Below, in pieces: positions 52,919-61,600 of a DNA stretch of 64,000 nt. Position 1 is the stretch's first letter; each line of letters opens with the position of its first letter. A program made the translations under genes and the position numbers. A model generated the notes under the pieces. It saw only the letters and a program-made list of their open reading frames with translations, made no database searches and was not told the origin of the DNA. Source of the stretch: Microvirga subterranea (lineage in GTDB: Bacteria; Pseudomonadota; Alphaproteobacteria; Rhizobiales; Beijerinckiaceae); the NCBI RefSeq assembly GCF_003350535.1, contig NZ_QQBB01000005.1, positions 310,001-374,000 of the forward strand, given 5' to 3'.

Positions 52919-53692
52919 ATGGTTCTAGCCAGCAGCCCGAGGGCTTTTCCGAAGGCGCGGTCGGCCCACGACCTCGTGGCCCACGGCCTCGGACACAGCA
53001 TCATGCAGGGACATTTCCCGGTCGGCAGCACGCTGCCGGGCGATGCGGAGCTGATGGAACTCTTCGGCGTGTCCCGCACGGCCCTGCGCGAAGCGATGAA
53101 GACCCTTGCGGCCAAGGGCCTGATTGAGTCGAAGACCAAGGTGGGCACAAAGGTCCTGGGGCGCCACCACTGGAACATGTTCGATCCGGACATTATCGAG
53201 TGGCATCTCGATCTGGGCGTGGACGCTCAGTTCCTGGGGTGGCTGTTCGAGATCCGGCAGGCGCTCGAACCGCTGGCCTGTGCAACCGCGGCCCTACGTC
53301 GGACGCCGGAGCAGGTGGAGGAGATGCATCAGGCGCTGCTCGCCATGTACCGGTGCGAGAAGAGCCGGCAGGGTTTCACGAAGGCGGACCTCGCCTTCCA
53401 TCGCGCCATCCTCGAGGCCTCCGCAAATCCGTTCCTGCAGTCGATCGGGTCCGTCATCGGTGCGGCGCTCGCCACCTCCTTCACCATCAGCTCCCCTGTC
53501 TCGAGCGACGAGCAATTCAGACGGGTGATGGAGCAACATCAGGCAGTGTTCGACGCAATCGAGGCCGTGAAGCCGGCAGCAGCCGCCGAAGCGATGTCCA
53601 ACCTGATCCTTCGGGCGGCGGAGCGCGTCGGCATCAAGACGAAGAAGAGTGCCCTGGCGGCTCCTCCCGTCCACGCCTTTTCGGAAGCGTAA
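52919..53692 (+). CDS. GntR-family regulator, FadR subfamily (FCD domain)
   Basis: 257 aa. The winged-helix GntR domain (~10-80) has GHFPVGSTLPGDAELMELFG and SRTALREAMKTLAAKGLIES. The all-helical FCD ligand domain (~95-235) has the metal/ligand-binding pattern D-x3-H-x~46-H-x~21-H-like: ADLAFHRAILEAS, then MEQHQAVFDAI. Such regulators sense sugar acids or organic acids. It is directly upstream of the ChvE-GguAB importer on the same strand and probably controls it. ATG 52919 overlaps a GTG at 52916. Confidence 0.9.
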   Translation: MVLASSPRAFPKARSAHDLVAHGLGHSIMQGHFPVGSTLPGDAELMELFGVSRTALREAMKTLAAKGLIESKTKVGTKVLGRHHWNMFDPDIIEWHLDLGVDAQFLGWLFEIRQALEPLACATAALRRTPEQVEEMHQALLAMYRCEKSRQGFTKADLAFHRAILEASANPFLQSIGSVIGAALATSFTISSPVSSDEQFRRVMEQHQAVFDAIEAVKPAAAAEAMSNLILRAAERVGIKTKKSALAAPPVHAFSEA

Positions 53693-53724
53693 GGGCAGAG
53701 GGGGAGGCCATTGCCGCACTAAAA

Positions 53725-53740
53725 TAGTATTATAGTATTA
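53725..53740. promoter_or_regulatory. AT-rich direct repeat, candidate operator upstream of chvE
   Basis: TAGTAT occurs twice (TAGTATTATAGTATTA) in a short AT-rich island between the regulator and chvE. The position fits a GntR-type binding site or the -10 region of the importer promoter. Confidence 0.35.
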
Positions 53741-53915
53741 ATCAGCGAAAGGATGCGTGACTTTCGGACAGGAATGACCTGAAGTTGCAATCGCACAAAG
53801 CCGCCGCCAGAGCGGCTCCCCGCTCGCCGGTCGATGCGCGCAGGTCGAAGTGACAATGCCAAACATGCGCCGGAGCCACGATGGGCTCGGGTATGTCAAC
53901 CTAGGGAGAACGACC

Positions 53916-54980
53916 TTGAGGACATTCGGTATCGCCTTAACGGCACTGGCTCTCGGAGCCATCGGGCTCGCCGGCCCGGGCCAAGCTCAGGACAAGGGTA
54001 CGGTCGGTGTGGCCATGCCCACCAAGTCGTCCGCGCGCTGGATCGACGACGGCAACAACATGGTCAAGGTGCTGAAGGAGAAGGGCTACAACGTCGACCT
54101 GCAATACGCGGAGGACGACATCCCCAACCAGCTCGCACAGATCGAAAACATGATCACCAAGGGCTCCAAGGTCCTCGTGATCGCCGCCATCGACGGAACG
54201 ACCCTCTCCGACGCGCTCCAACAAGCGGCCGACAAGGGCATCAAGGTCATTGCCTATGACCGCCTGATCCGCAACTCGAAGAACGTCGACTACTACGCCA
54301 CTTTCGACAACTTCCAGGTCGGCGTGCTTCAGGGCGGCTACATCGAGAAGGCGCTCGGCCTGAAGGAGGGCAAGGGCCCGTTCAACATCGAGCTCTTCGG
54401 CGGCTCGCCGGACGACAACAACGCGTATTTCTTCTACAACGGCGCGATGTCGGTGCTCGAGCCCTATATCAAGAGCGGAAAGCTCAAGGTTCAGAGCGGC
54501 CAAATGGGCATGGACAAGGTTTCGACCCTGCGATGGGACGGCGCGGTCGCCCAGTCCCGCATGGATAACCTGCTCAGCGCCTACTACACCGACAAGCGCG
54601 TCGACGCTGTCCTGTCGCCGTATGACGGTCTGAGCATCGGAATCATCTCGTCGCTCAAGGGCGTCGGCTACGGCACGCCGAAGCAGCCGATGCCGATCAT
54701 CACCGGGCAGGACGCCGAGGTTCCGTCGGTCAAGTCGATCCTCGCCAAGGAGCAGACCCAGACCGTGTTCAAGGACACGCGCGAGCTCGCGAAGGTCGCG
54801 GCGAACATGGTGGACGCCACGCTGTCGGGCAAGACGCCCGAGGTGAACGACACCAAGACCTATGAGAACGGCGTCAAGGTCGTGCCGTCCTACCTGCTGA
54901 AGCCCATCAGCGTCGATGCCTCCAACTGGAAGGAAGTCCTGGTGGGCAGCGGCTATTACAAGGAAAATCAGATCCAGTAG
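53916..54980 (+). CDS. chvE: sugar ABC transporter periplasmic binding protein ChvE
   Basis: About 354 aa periplasmic protein of the multiple-monosaccharide-binding type (glucose, galactose, arabinose, xylose in relatives). A signal peptide ([21 protein letters not shown]) is present. Family blocks are [47 protein letters not shown] and [14 protein letters not shown] favour the TTG at 53916, which has AGGGAGA 6 bases upstream and leads straight into the signal peptide; the frame is open to an ATG at 53850. In Agrobacterium the ortholog also signals to VirA, for which there is no evidence here. Confidence 0.93.
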   Translation: MRTFGIALTALALGAIGLAGPGQAQDKGTVGVAMPTKSSARWIDDGNNMVKVLKEKGYNVDLQYAEDDIPNQLAQIENMITKGSKVLVIAAIDGTTLSDALQQAADKGIKVIAYDRLIRNSKNVDYYATFDNFQVGVLQGGYIEKALGLKEGKGPFNIELFGGSPDDNNAYFFYNGAMSVLEPYIKSGKLKVQSGQMGMDKVSTLRWDGAVAQSRMDNLLSAYYTDKRVDAVLSPYDGLSIGIISSLKGVGYGTPKQPMPIITGQDAEVPSVKSILAKEQTQTVFKDTRELAKVAANMVDATLSGKTPEVNDTKTYENGVKVVPSYLLKPISVDASNWKEVLVGSGYYKENQIQ

Positions 54981-54997
54981 TCCACGCGAGAGGAGGG

Positions 54998-55027
54998 GAC
55001 CCTGCGCGGGAGCGCGGGGTCTTCTTT
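54998..55027 (+). terminator. hairpin between chvE and gguA, possible attenuator
   Basis: A 10-bp stem, GACCCTGCGC/GCGCGGGGTC (one G-T pair), closes a GGGA loop and is followed by TTCTTT. Such hairpins after binding-protein genes allow the binding protein to be made in excess over the membrane components. Confidence 0.65.
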
Positions 55028-55080
55028 CCGTTGCAGGGCCCCTGCGGGCCTGATGGGCCGAAACTGATCCGAGGTGCGGG

Positions 55081-56610
55081 ATGAATGCGATCCTAGAGAT
55101 GCGCGGGATCACCAAGACGTTTCCGGGCGTGAAGGCCCTGGACAACGTCAACATCACCGTAAAGGCCGGCGAGATTCACGCCCTCGTCGGGGAGAATGGA
55201 GCGGGCAAGTCCACGCTGATGAAGGTTCTCAGCGGCGTCTATCCCTATGGCACCTATTCCGGCGACATCTACTACGAGGGCGAGGAGCGCCGCTTCAAGG
55301 GGATCGCCGACAGCGAGAAGCTCGGCATCATCATCATCCACCAGGAACTGGCCCTCGTGCCGCTCCTGTCGATCGCGGAGAACATCTTTCTCGGAAACGA
55401 GCAGGCGGAATTCGGCATCATCGACTGGTCGACAGCGTTCTCGCGCACGAAGGAGCTGCTGAAGACGGTCGGGCTCAGCGAATCCCCGGAGACCCTGGTG
55501 ACCAATCTCGGCGTCGGCAAGCAGCAGCTCGTCGAGATCGCCAAGGCGCTTTCCAAGAAGGTGAAGCTGCTCATTCTCGACGAGCCGACCGCCAGCCTGA
55601 ACGAGAAGGACAGCGATGCGCTCCTGGAGCTGCTGCTCAGGTTCAAGGAGCAGGGCATCTCGTCGATCCTGATCTCGCACAAGCTCAACGAGATCTCGAA
55701 GGTGGCGGACGCGATCACGGTGCTCCGCGACGGCGGCACCGTCGAGACCCTCGACTGCCGGAGCCAGGACATCGGCGAGGACCGCATCATCCGCGGCATG
55801 GTGGGCCGCACCATGGAAGACCGCTATCCCAAGCGGGAGCCGAAGATCGGCGAGACCATCTTCCAGGTGGAGAACTGGTCCGCTTACCATCCGCTCCATG
55901 CTCATGTGCAGGTGGTCAAGAACGTTGATCTGAACATCAGGCGCGGCGAGATCGTCGGCATCGCCGGCCTGATGGGGGCAGGGCGGACCGAGTTCGCCAT
56001 GAGCCTCTTCGGCAGGAGCTACGGTCAGAATATCAGCGGTCGGGTTCTCCTGCACGGCAAGGAGATCGACGTGAGCACGGTGGAGCGGGCGGTCTCGAAC
56101 GGGATTGCCTACGCCACCGAGGACCGCAAGACCTATGGCCTCGTGCTTGACGAAGATATTCGCAAGAACATTACGCTCGCCCGTCTCGGCGGCGTCTCGA
56201 AGAACCTCGTCATCGACGATATCCAGGAGCTGGCGGTCGCGAACGATTTCCGCAAAAGGCTGAGGATCAGGAGTTCGAGCGTCTTCCAGCAGACCGTCAA
56301 TCTCTCGGGCGGCAACCAGCAGAAGGTCGTGCTGAGCAAGTGGCTCTTTGCCGATCCAGAGATCCTCATCCTGGACGAGCCCACCAGAGGCATCGACGTC
56401 GGGGCCAAGTACGAAATCTACACCATCATCAACCGCTTGGCGGATTCGGGAAAGGGCGTTCTGATGATATCATCGGAAATGCCGGAACTGCTCGGCATGT
56501 GCGACCGGATCTACGTGATGAACGAAGGTGCCCTGATCGCCGAATTCGATGCCGCGGAGGCATCCCAGGAAAAGATCATGCATGCCATTGTTAAGTCGGG
56601 GAGACGCTGA
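55081..56610 (+). CDS. gguA: sugar ABC transporter ATP-binding protein (duplicated ATPase)
   Basis: 509 aa with two ABC domains, as in RbsA/MglA/GguA. The first has Walker [10 protein letters not shown] near residue 40, [14 protein letters not shown] as signature region and [11 protein letters not shown] as Walker B. The second has the degenerate Walker [24 protein letters not shown] and [13 protein letters not shown]. It energises import of the sugar delivered by ChvE. gguB begins two bases after its stop. Confidence 0.95.
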   Translation: MNAILEMRGITKTFPGVKALDNVNITVKAGEIHALVGENGAGKSTLMKVLSGVYPYGTYSGDIYYEGEERRFKGIADSEKLGIIIIHQELALVPLLSIAENIFLGNEQAEFGIIDWSTAFSRTKELLKTVGLSESPETLVTNLGVGKQQLVEIAKALSKKVKLLILDEPTASLNEKDSDALLELLLRFKEQGISSILISHKLNEISKVADAITVLRDGGTVETLDCRSQDIGEDRIIRGMVGRTMEDRYPKREPKIGETIFQVENWSAYHPLHAHVQVVKNVDLNIRRGEIVGIAGLMGAGRTEFAMSLFGRSYGQNISGRVLLHGKEIDVSTVERAVSNGIAYATEDRKTYGLVLDEDIRKNITLARLGGVSKNLVIDDIQELAVANDFRKRLRIRSSSVFQQTVNLSGGNQQKVVLSKWLFADPEILILDEPTRGIDVGAKYEIYTIINRLADSGKGVLMISSEMPELLGMCDRIYVMNEGALIAEFDAAEASQEKIMHAIVKSGRR

Positions 56611-56611
56611 G

Positions 56612-57808
56612 ATGGACACCAGGATCGCAGAGGATCTTCGCGCTCCCCGGCAGACCTCTTGGCTGGACTTCGTGCGGACGCATTTCCGAGATTACGGAAT
56701 GCTGCTGTCGCTCCTCGTCATCATGCTGTTCTTCCAGGTGGTGACGGACGGAACCCTCCTGAGGCCCCTCAACCTCACGAACCTGGTCCTCCAGAACAGC
56801 TACATCGTCATCATGGCGCTGGGCATGCTGCTGGTGATCGTTGCCGGGCACATCGACCTGTCGGTGGGCTCGATCGTCGGCTTCGTCGGCGGCCTAGCGG
56901 CCATGATGATGGTCCGGTGGGGCTTCGACCCGGTAACGACGACCATCGCGTGCTTGGTCGTCGGCGGCCTCATCGGGGCGGCGCAGGGCTACTGGGTGGC
57001 GTACTTCAAGGTGCCGTCCTTCATCGTGACCCTGGCCGGCATGCTCGTCTTCAAGGGGCTCACGCTGGCGCTTCTCGGCGGCATGTCCGTCGGCCCGTTC
57101 CCCGTCGGGTTCCAGAGGCTGAGCTCCGGCTTCATCCCGGACCTCTTCGGCGGCGAAGGATTCAACTATACCTCCTTGTTCCTCGGAGTCGTCAGCGTGG
57201 CGGTGCTGATCTACTTCAGCTTCCGCACCCGGGCCAACCAGCTCAAGCACGCGGTCGAGACGGCCCCGTTCGGCCTATTTCTGTTCAAGAACGCGCTGCT
57301 GGCCGGTCTTGTCGTCGCGTTCTGCTATCTGATGGCGACCTATCGCGGGCTCCCCAACGTCCTCGTCATCATGGCGGTGCTGATCGCGCTCTATGCCTTC
57401 GTGACGAACCGCACCACGATCGGGCGACGCATCTATGCCCTGGGTGGAAACGAGAAAGCCGCCAAGCTGTCCGGCATCAAGACGGAGCGGCTAACTTTCC
57501 TGACCTTCGTGAACATGGGGGTGCTGGCAGGGTTGGCCGGCCTGATCTTCGCGGCGCGCCTGAACACCGCAACTCCCAAGGCCGGTCTGGGCTTCGAACT
57601 CGACGTGATCGCCGCCGTCTTCATCGGCGGGGCCTCGGCCACGGGCGGCGTTGGCAAGGTGACGGGTGCCGTCATCGGCGCCTTCGTGATGGGCGTCATG
57701 AACAACGGCATGTCGATCCTCGGCATCGGCATCGACTATCAACAGGTCATCAAGGGCCTCGTGCTCCTCGCGGCCGTGTCGCTGGATGTCTACAACCGCA
57801 AGAAGTGA
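56612..57808 (+). CDS. gguB: sugar ABC transporter permease
   Basis: 398 aa, about ten transmembrane helices. The RbsC/AraH-family loop GHIDLSVGSIVGF is near residue 90, and GGNEKAAKLSGI is the EAA-like coupling loop that contacts the ATPase. It forms the inner-membrane channel with GguA. It starts one base after the gguA stop. Confidence 0.95.
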   Translation: MDTRIAEDLRAPRQTSWLDFVRTHFRDYGMLLSLLVIMLFFQVVTDGTLLRPLNLTNLVLQNSYIVIMALGMLLVIVAGHIDLSVGSIVGFVGGLAAMMMVRWGFDPVTTTIACLVVGGLIGAAQGYWVAYFKVPSFIVTLAGMLVFKGLTLALLGGMSVGPFPVGFQRLSSGFIPDLFGGEGFNYTSLFLGVVSVAVLIYFSFRTRANQLKHAVETAPFGLFLFKNALLAGLVVAFCYLMATYRGLPNVLVIMAVLIALYAFVTNRTTIGRRIYALGGNEKAAKLSGIKTERLTFLTFVNMGVLAGLAGLIFAARLNTATPKAGLGFELDVIAAVFIGGASATGGVGKVTGAVIGAFVMGVMNNGMSILGIGIDYQQVIKGLVLLAAVSLDVYNRKK

Positions 57809-57813
57809 GGTGA

Positions 57814-57844
57814 GTTCGCCGGGACCGGCCCGGGCAGATCGAAC
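57814..57844 (+). terminator. possible hairpin after gguB
   Basis: GTTCG-CCGGG and CCCGG ... CGAAC can pair as a stem with an internal bulge shortly after the gguB stop. There is no T-run, so this is a weak candidate. Confidence 0.25.
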
Positions 57845-57974
57845 AGGTCGCCCGCGACGCGCGTTCAGCAGGTTGGGCGGCCCGTCTCAACCCGGATTGT
57901 CCCTAGGTGAAGCGGGCTCTCTTTTGCCGCAATAGGGGAGCTTCATCGATAGTGTCGTCCAAAGGTGCTGAGTC

Positions 57975-58331
57975 GTGGGCCCTGAACGGTTCGTCGCATT
58001 CCTGCTCCGCACACTCGTGGCTATCGTGCTCGCGGCAAGTCCGGTCACGGCCGAGCTTGCCTGGGCGGCCAGCAATGCGGCCGCTACCGACGATTCCTGC
58101 AAGGCAGCACTCCTCGATCAGGATCAGGCGCTCGACGATACGATCAAGGCCAAGGTCGATGGAGTGATGGGCGGCGGCGCGTCCGATTGGCGTGCCGTTC
58201 CAACAGGGACCTGCGAGCTCACGCTCGACCATGCTCGGTTCATTCGAACTGGTCAGGTCGCCTACCCGACTGCGCCTCCTACGCATCCTCCATGCGCGGC
58301 CCCTCCGACAGGTCCTCCTTCCTTCCGATGA
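57975..58331 (+). CDS. small exported hypothetical protein, possibly truncated
   Basis: 118 aa from a GTG. A hydrophobic N-terminus (LLRTLVAIVLAASPVTAELA) looks like a signal peptide. The middle (CKAALLDQDQALDDTIKAKV; TGTCELTLDHARF) contains two cysteines. The C-terminus becomes a Pro-rich run (YPTAPPTHPPCAAPPTGPPS) that does not look like folded protein, as if a frameshift had replaced the original end. No family recognised and no clear RBS. Confidence 0.35.
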   Translation: MGPERFVAFLLRTLVAIVLAASPVTAELAWAASNAAATDDSCKAALLDQDQALDDTIKAKVDGVMGGGASDWRAVPTGTCELTLDHARFIRTGQVAYPTAPPTHPPCAAPPTGPPSFR

Positions 58332-58419
58332 GCTGACGCGTCGCCGCTCGACGGCCGCGCGTCCCGCGCCGGCGCTTCGCCGCCGCCGGCGCATTCCTGC
58401 TCGCGCAAAGGAGGTTTCC

Positions 58420-58763
58420 ATGCGCCTATCGTCATTCGCCGCAATCGTGGGCCTGTTCCTGGCCACACCTGTCGTTGCCCAGACCGCTCCTCAGACCGCT
58501 CCCGCGAAGCCGCCGGCCAGCAGTCCGGCCCCCACCGCCAGGGCGGTCGCTCCAACGACTGCTCCCTCAAGCAGCCTGATCGATATCAACACGGCCACGA
58601 AAGATCAGCTCGATGCGCTGCCGCAGATCGGGACGGCGCGTGCGGACGCGATCATCAAGGGCGCCCATATCGCGCGAAAAGCGATCTGATCGACAAGAAG
58701 ATCATTCCGCAGAACGCCTACGACGCCATCAAGGACAAGATCGTTGCCCGGCAGAAGACCTGA
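58420..58763 (+). pseudogene. exported helix-hairpin-helix (ComEA-like) protein gene, frameshifted
   Basis: A strong RBS (AAAGGAGG) precedes ATG 58420. A signal peptide and Pro/Ala/Thr-rich linker are followed by an HhH domain: IDINTATKDQLDALPQIG and RADAIIKG. The frame then gives HIARKAI and stops at 58689. Reading one base later from 58662 restores the expected motif RPYRAKSDLIDKK and continues IIPQNAYDAIKDKI to a stop at 58761-58763. One base is therefore missing near 58657-58662 (AAGGGCGCC). It is either a genuine mutation or a sequencing error. The intact family is a small periplasmic DNA-binding-like protein. Confidence 0.85.
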
Positions 58764-58808
58764 GAATGTCGCCGGACCATCGATCATCCCGGAATTGAAG
58801 AGGTCACC

Positions 58809-59111
58809 ATGACGATCGCTCCCACCCGCCAGACCCATTTCCGGGTCCGGCGATATGACGCCGATCCCGCTCGCAACGTTGCTGAAGCTCTGGAAATCTC
58901 CCGTGCCCTCGATGCGGTCGAGGCAAGTTATGAGCAGGACCGACAATGCCTGAACGAATGGCCTGGACCGGAAGCTCTCAAGCAGCATTTTCTGAAGGAG
59001 CTTGCGTGCCGGTATACCCGCGATAGGGATTGGCTCATGCAGCGGCTGGTGGAGATTCACCAGCGCACGTTCATGCGCCCGGTTGTCGGGGGGCAGCCGC
59101 GCGCCCATTGA
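58809..59111 (+). CDS. small hypothetical protein
   Basis: 100 aa, no signal peptide, predicted mainly helical (ARNVAEALEISRALDAVEAS; LKQHFLKELACRYTRDRDWL). GAGG lies about 6 bases upstream of the ATG. It sits 45 bases after the frameshifted HhH gene. No family recognised. Confidence 0.55.
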   Translation: MTIAPTRQTHFRVRRYDADPARNVAEALEISRALDAVEASYEQDRQCLNEWPGPEALKQHFLKELACRYTRDRDWLMQRLVEIHQRTFMRPVVGGQPRAH

Positions 59112-59509
59112 CGGAGAGCGCCCTAAAGAGCGGCAAGACCGCTCTCGGAAGGGAAGAACTCTGCCTGAGGGTTTATTTCCCCGCCGGAAGACCGGCGGGG
59201 ATGGTGTTTGTGCGCCGGCTTCGGAACGGACCAGCCGGCCGTGATGTGGTCGACCTGTCCGCGTATTCACGACATGATGGCAGCCACATATCCTTCAGAC
59301 CGGGCCAATGATGCAACATGACTGCAATGGAGTTCTGGTTACATTGTGGTTGAAATCACCTTAGATGAATTAAAAACTAAATATATCGCCTTGCCGCCGG
59401 TTGGAAATGTTCCAATCTGAACCTGTAATAATTCAAAACTAGAGTCCTTGACTCGTATATACTGTCATTGTTAGGCGGAGCGCGTTGTTGTTTCTGAAAG
59501 TTCCGCATT
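59112..59509. promoter_or_regulatory. 398-base regulatory gap upstream of the siderophore receptor
   Basis: No gene. A hairpin CCCCGCCGG-AAGA-CCGGCGGGG (59179-59200) may end upstream transcription. About 59320-59480 is AT-rich and should hold the receptor promoter. TTGGAA-ATG-TTCCAA (59401-59415) is a perfect short inverted repeat that could be a regulator site. I could not identify a clear Fur, RirA or Irr box. Confidence 0.5.
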
Positions 59510-61600
59510 GTGAAGATCAATCTTGTCTTGCTGGCGTCGTCGGCAATCGCACTCATCCCTCATGCTGCGTCTGCGCAATCAGCTGAAACGCGTGCCATCC
59601 AGCTCGACGAGGTGGTCGTCGAAGGAGCCGGCAATGGGCAATCCGGTGCCATCAATGCGAATGGTTATGTGGCGACCTCGACCCGCAGCGCCACGAAGAC
59701 AGACACGCCGATTCTCGAGGCACCGCAATCGATCTCGACTGTGACCCAGGAGCAGCTCGAGGATCGCAAGCCGCAGACCCTCCTCGACGCGCTTGCCTAC
59801 ACGCCCGGCACAAGCGTGACCAATTACGGTTTCGACCCGCGCTACGACGCCTTCACTATCCGTGGTGTGGACGTCACCTATACGGGCGTCTTCCGGGATG
59901 GCCTCCGGCAGGTCAACAGCCCCAATGGCCTGTTCCGCCTCGAGCCCTACGGCCTGGAGGGCATTGCGATCCTCCGTGGGCCTGCCGCCTCGATCTATGG
60001 GGCAAGCAGCACGGGCGGCATCGTCGACCTCATCTCCAAGCGCCCCACCTTCCTGCCGTTTCGCGAGGTCGAGGTTCAGACGGGCTCCTACGGCCGCCTG
60101 CAGGGCGTGTTCGATCTCTCAGGCCCTGTGGGTTCGGATCAGACGCTCTTCTACCGGTTGACCGGTCTCGCGCGGGAGGCGGGGACCGAGATCGGCGCCG
60201 TCAAGGACGACCGCGTCTTCATCGCACCAGCCATCACCTGGAAGCCGACAGCGGACACGACCCTCACGGTCCTCGGCGAATACATGGATTCCACGACCGG
60301 CGGCACGGCGGCCTACGTCAACGAATATGCGCCTTACGTCGATCGGCAGGGCAACATCACCTACAAGTCGGTCGGAGCGACCAGGCAGTTTCTCGGCGAC
60401 GAGCGCTACAACGACTTCCGGCAGAAGCAAGGCCGCATCGGCTACGAGTTCGAGCACCGCTTCAACGACATGTTCACCCTGCGCCAGCGCACGCGCTTCT
60501 CGGCGCTCGGGACGAACCAGGAATACGTCTCTTCCGGATCTCCCGGCCTCGTCCGCGAGACCAACTGGGGCATCGTCTCCGACACCCACCTCGAGAGCCG
60601 CGTGCGTACGGGAGCGGTCGACCACACGATCCTGACCGGTGTGGACGTGAGTCGCCTGAGCTACCGGTCGAAGGAGGGCTTCGGCGGGGTGCCGGTGGGA
60701 GTCGATCCGGTTCTGGCCTATCGCTCGAACCAGACGCAGACTCTGACAGGCATCTATGTGCAGGATCAGCTCAAGTGGCAGAACTGGCGCCTGACGCTCG
60801 GCGGACGGCATGACTGGCTGTCGAGCGATTTCGCGAGCGGGGGCACGATCTTCAACCGCGACGACACCAAGTTCACGGGGCGCGCGGCACTGGGTTATGT
60901 GACCGACTTCGGACTTGCTCCTTATGTGAGCTGGGGAACGTCCTTCACGCCCAATCCGGGAACCCTCCTGTCCGGCGCCGTCGCGGAGCCGACGACCGGC
61001 GAGCAGGTCGAGCTCGGCGTGAAATACGACATCCCAGGCTACAACGCTTCCCTGCGCGCCGCGGTGTTCGATCTCCGGCAGGAGAATGCGGTCGTCTACG
61101 AGGTGGTCAACGGCCTCAACCAGCAGGTTCAGCTCGATCTGCGCTCCCAGGGAATCGAGCTCGAAGCGGTCGCGTCGCTGACAGAGGGCCTGAACCTTCA
61201 GGCCTCCTATTCCTACAACGATGCGCGCATCCTGAAGCTCACCCCCGAGACGGAAGGCAACCGCCTCACCGCGGTGCCCTATCACATGGCGTCCGTCTGG
61301 CTCGACTACACGGTCCAGGACGGGGCGGCGAAGGGTCTCGGCATCGCCGGCGGCGTGCGTTATGTCGGCTCGAGCCTCGGCGACAACCTCAGCAGAGCGG
61401 TCCTCGACAACGAGCCACGCACCTATCTCGACGCTGCAATCCGCTACGACCTGGAGAACATCGATCCGAGCCTTAGGGGCATGCGCCTCCAGGCGCATGC
61501 CAGCAATCTCCTGGACGAGGTGAGCCAGGTCTGTACCTCCGGCTACTGCTACTTCGACGAGGGGCGTAAGGTGATTGCCAGCCTGCGGTATCGCTGGTGA
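59510..61600 (+). CDS. TonB-dependent siderophore receptor
   Basis: 696 aa outer-membrane protein. Signal peptide LLASSAIALIPHAASAQ, then a TonB-box-like stretch QLDEVVVEG. The plug domain (~60-170) has APQSISTVTQEQLEDRKPQT, FTIRGVDVTYTG and EGIAILRGPAASIYGASSTGG. The 22-strand barrel ends in the aromatic YRW C-terminus (SLRYRW) used for BAM assembly. It resembles ferrichrome/hydroxamate receptors. The start is GTG 59510; an RBS is unclear. Its stop overlaps the permease start (GTGA). Confidence 0.95.
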   Translation: MKINLVLLASSAIALIPHAASAQSAETRAIQLDEVVVEGAGNGQSGAINANGYVATSTRSATKTDTPILEAPQSISTVTQEQLEDRKPQTLLDALAYTPGTSVTNYGFDPRYDAFTIRGVDVTYTGVFRDGLRQVNSPNGLFRLEPYGLEGIAILRGPAASIYGASSTGGIVDLISKRPTFLPFREVEVQTGSYGRLQGVFDLSGPVGSDQTLFYRLTGLAREAGTEIGAVKDDRVFIAPAITWKPTADTTLTVLGEYMDSTTGGTAAYVNEYAPYVDRQGNITYKSVGATRQFLGDERYNDFRQKQGRIGYEFEHRFNDMFTLRQRTRFSALGTNQEYVSSGSPGLVRETNWGIVSDTHLESRVRTGAVDHTILTGVDVSRLSYRSKEGFGGVPVGVDPVLAYRSNQTQTLTGIYVQDQLKWQNWRLTLGGRHDWLSSDFASGGTIFNRDDTKFTGRAALGYVTDFGLAPYVSWGTSFTPNPGTLLSGAVAEPTTGEQVELGVKYDIPGYNASLRAAVFDLRQENAVVYEVVNGLNQQVQLDLRSQGIELEAVASLTEGLNLQASYSYNDARILKLTPETEGNRLTAVPYHMASVWLDYTVQDGAAKGLGIAGGVRYVGSSLGDNLSRAVLDNEPRTYLDAAIRYDLENIDPSLRGMRLQAHASNLLDEVSQVCTSGYCYFDEGRKVIASLRYRW

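Noticed and set aside
52606..53193. 195-codon minus-strand open frame over the start of the GntR gene
   Set aside because: Ser/Arg-rich composition, antisense to a well-supported winged-helix domain.
59401..59415. Inverted repeat TTGGAA-ATG-TTCCAA considered as a Fur or Irr box
   Set aside because: It does not match the consensus I know for Fur, RirA or Irr, so it is recorded only as an unassigned inverted repeat.
60119..61498. 459-codon open frame antisense to the siderophore receptor
   Set aside because: No motifs. The sense frame encodes a complete TonB-dependent receptor.
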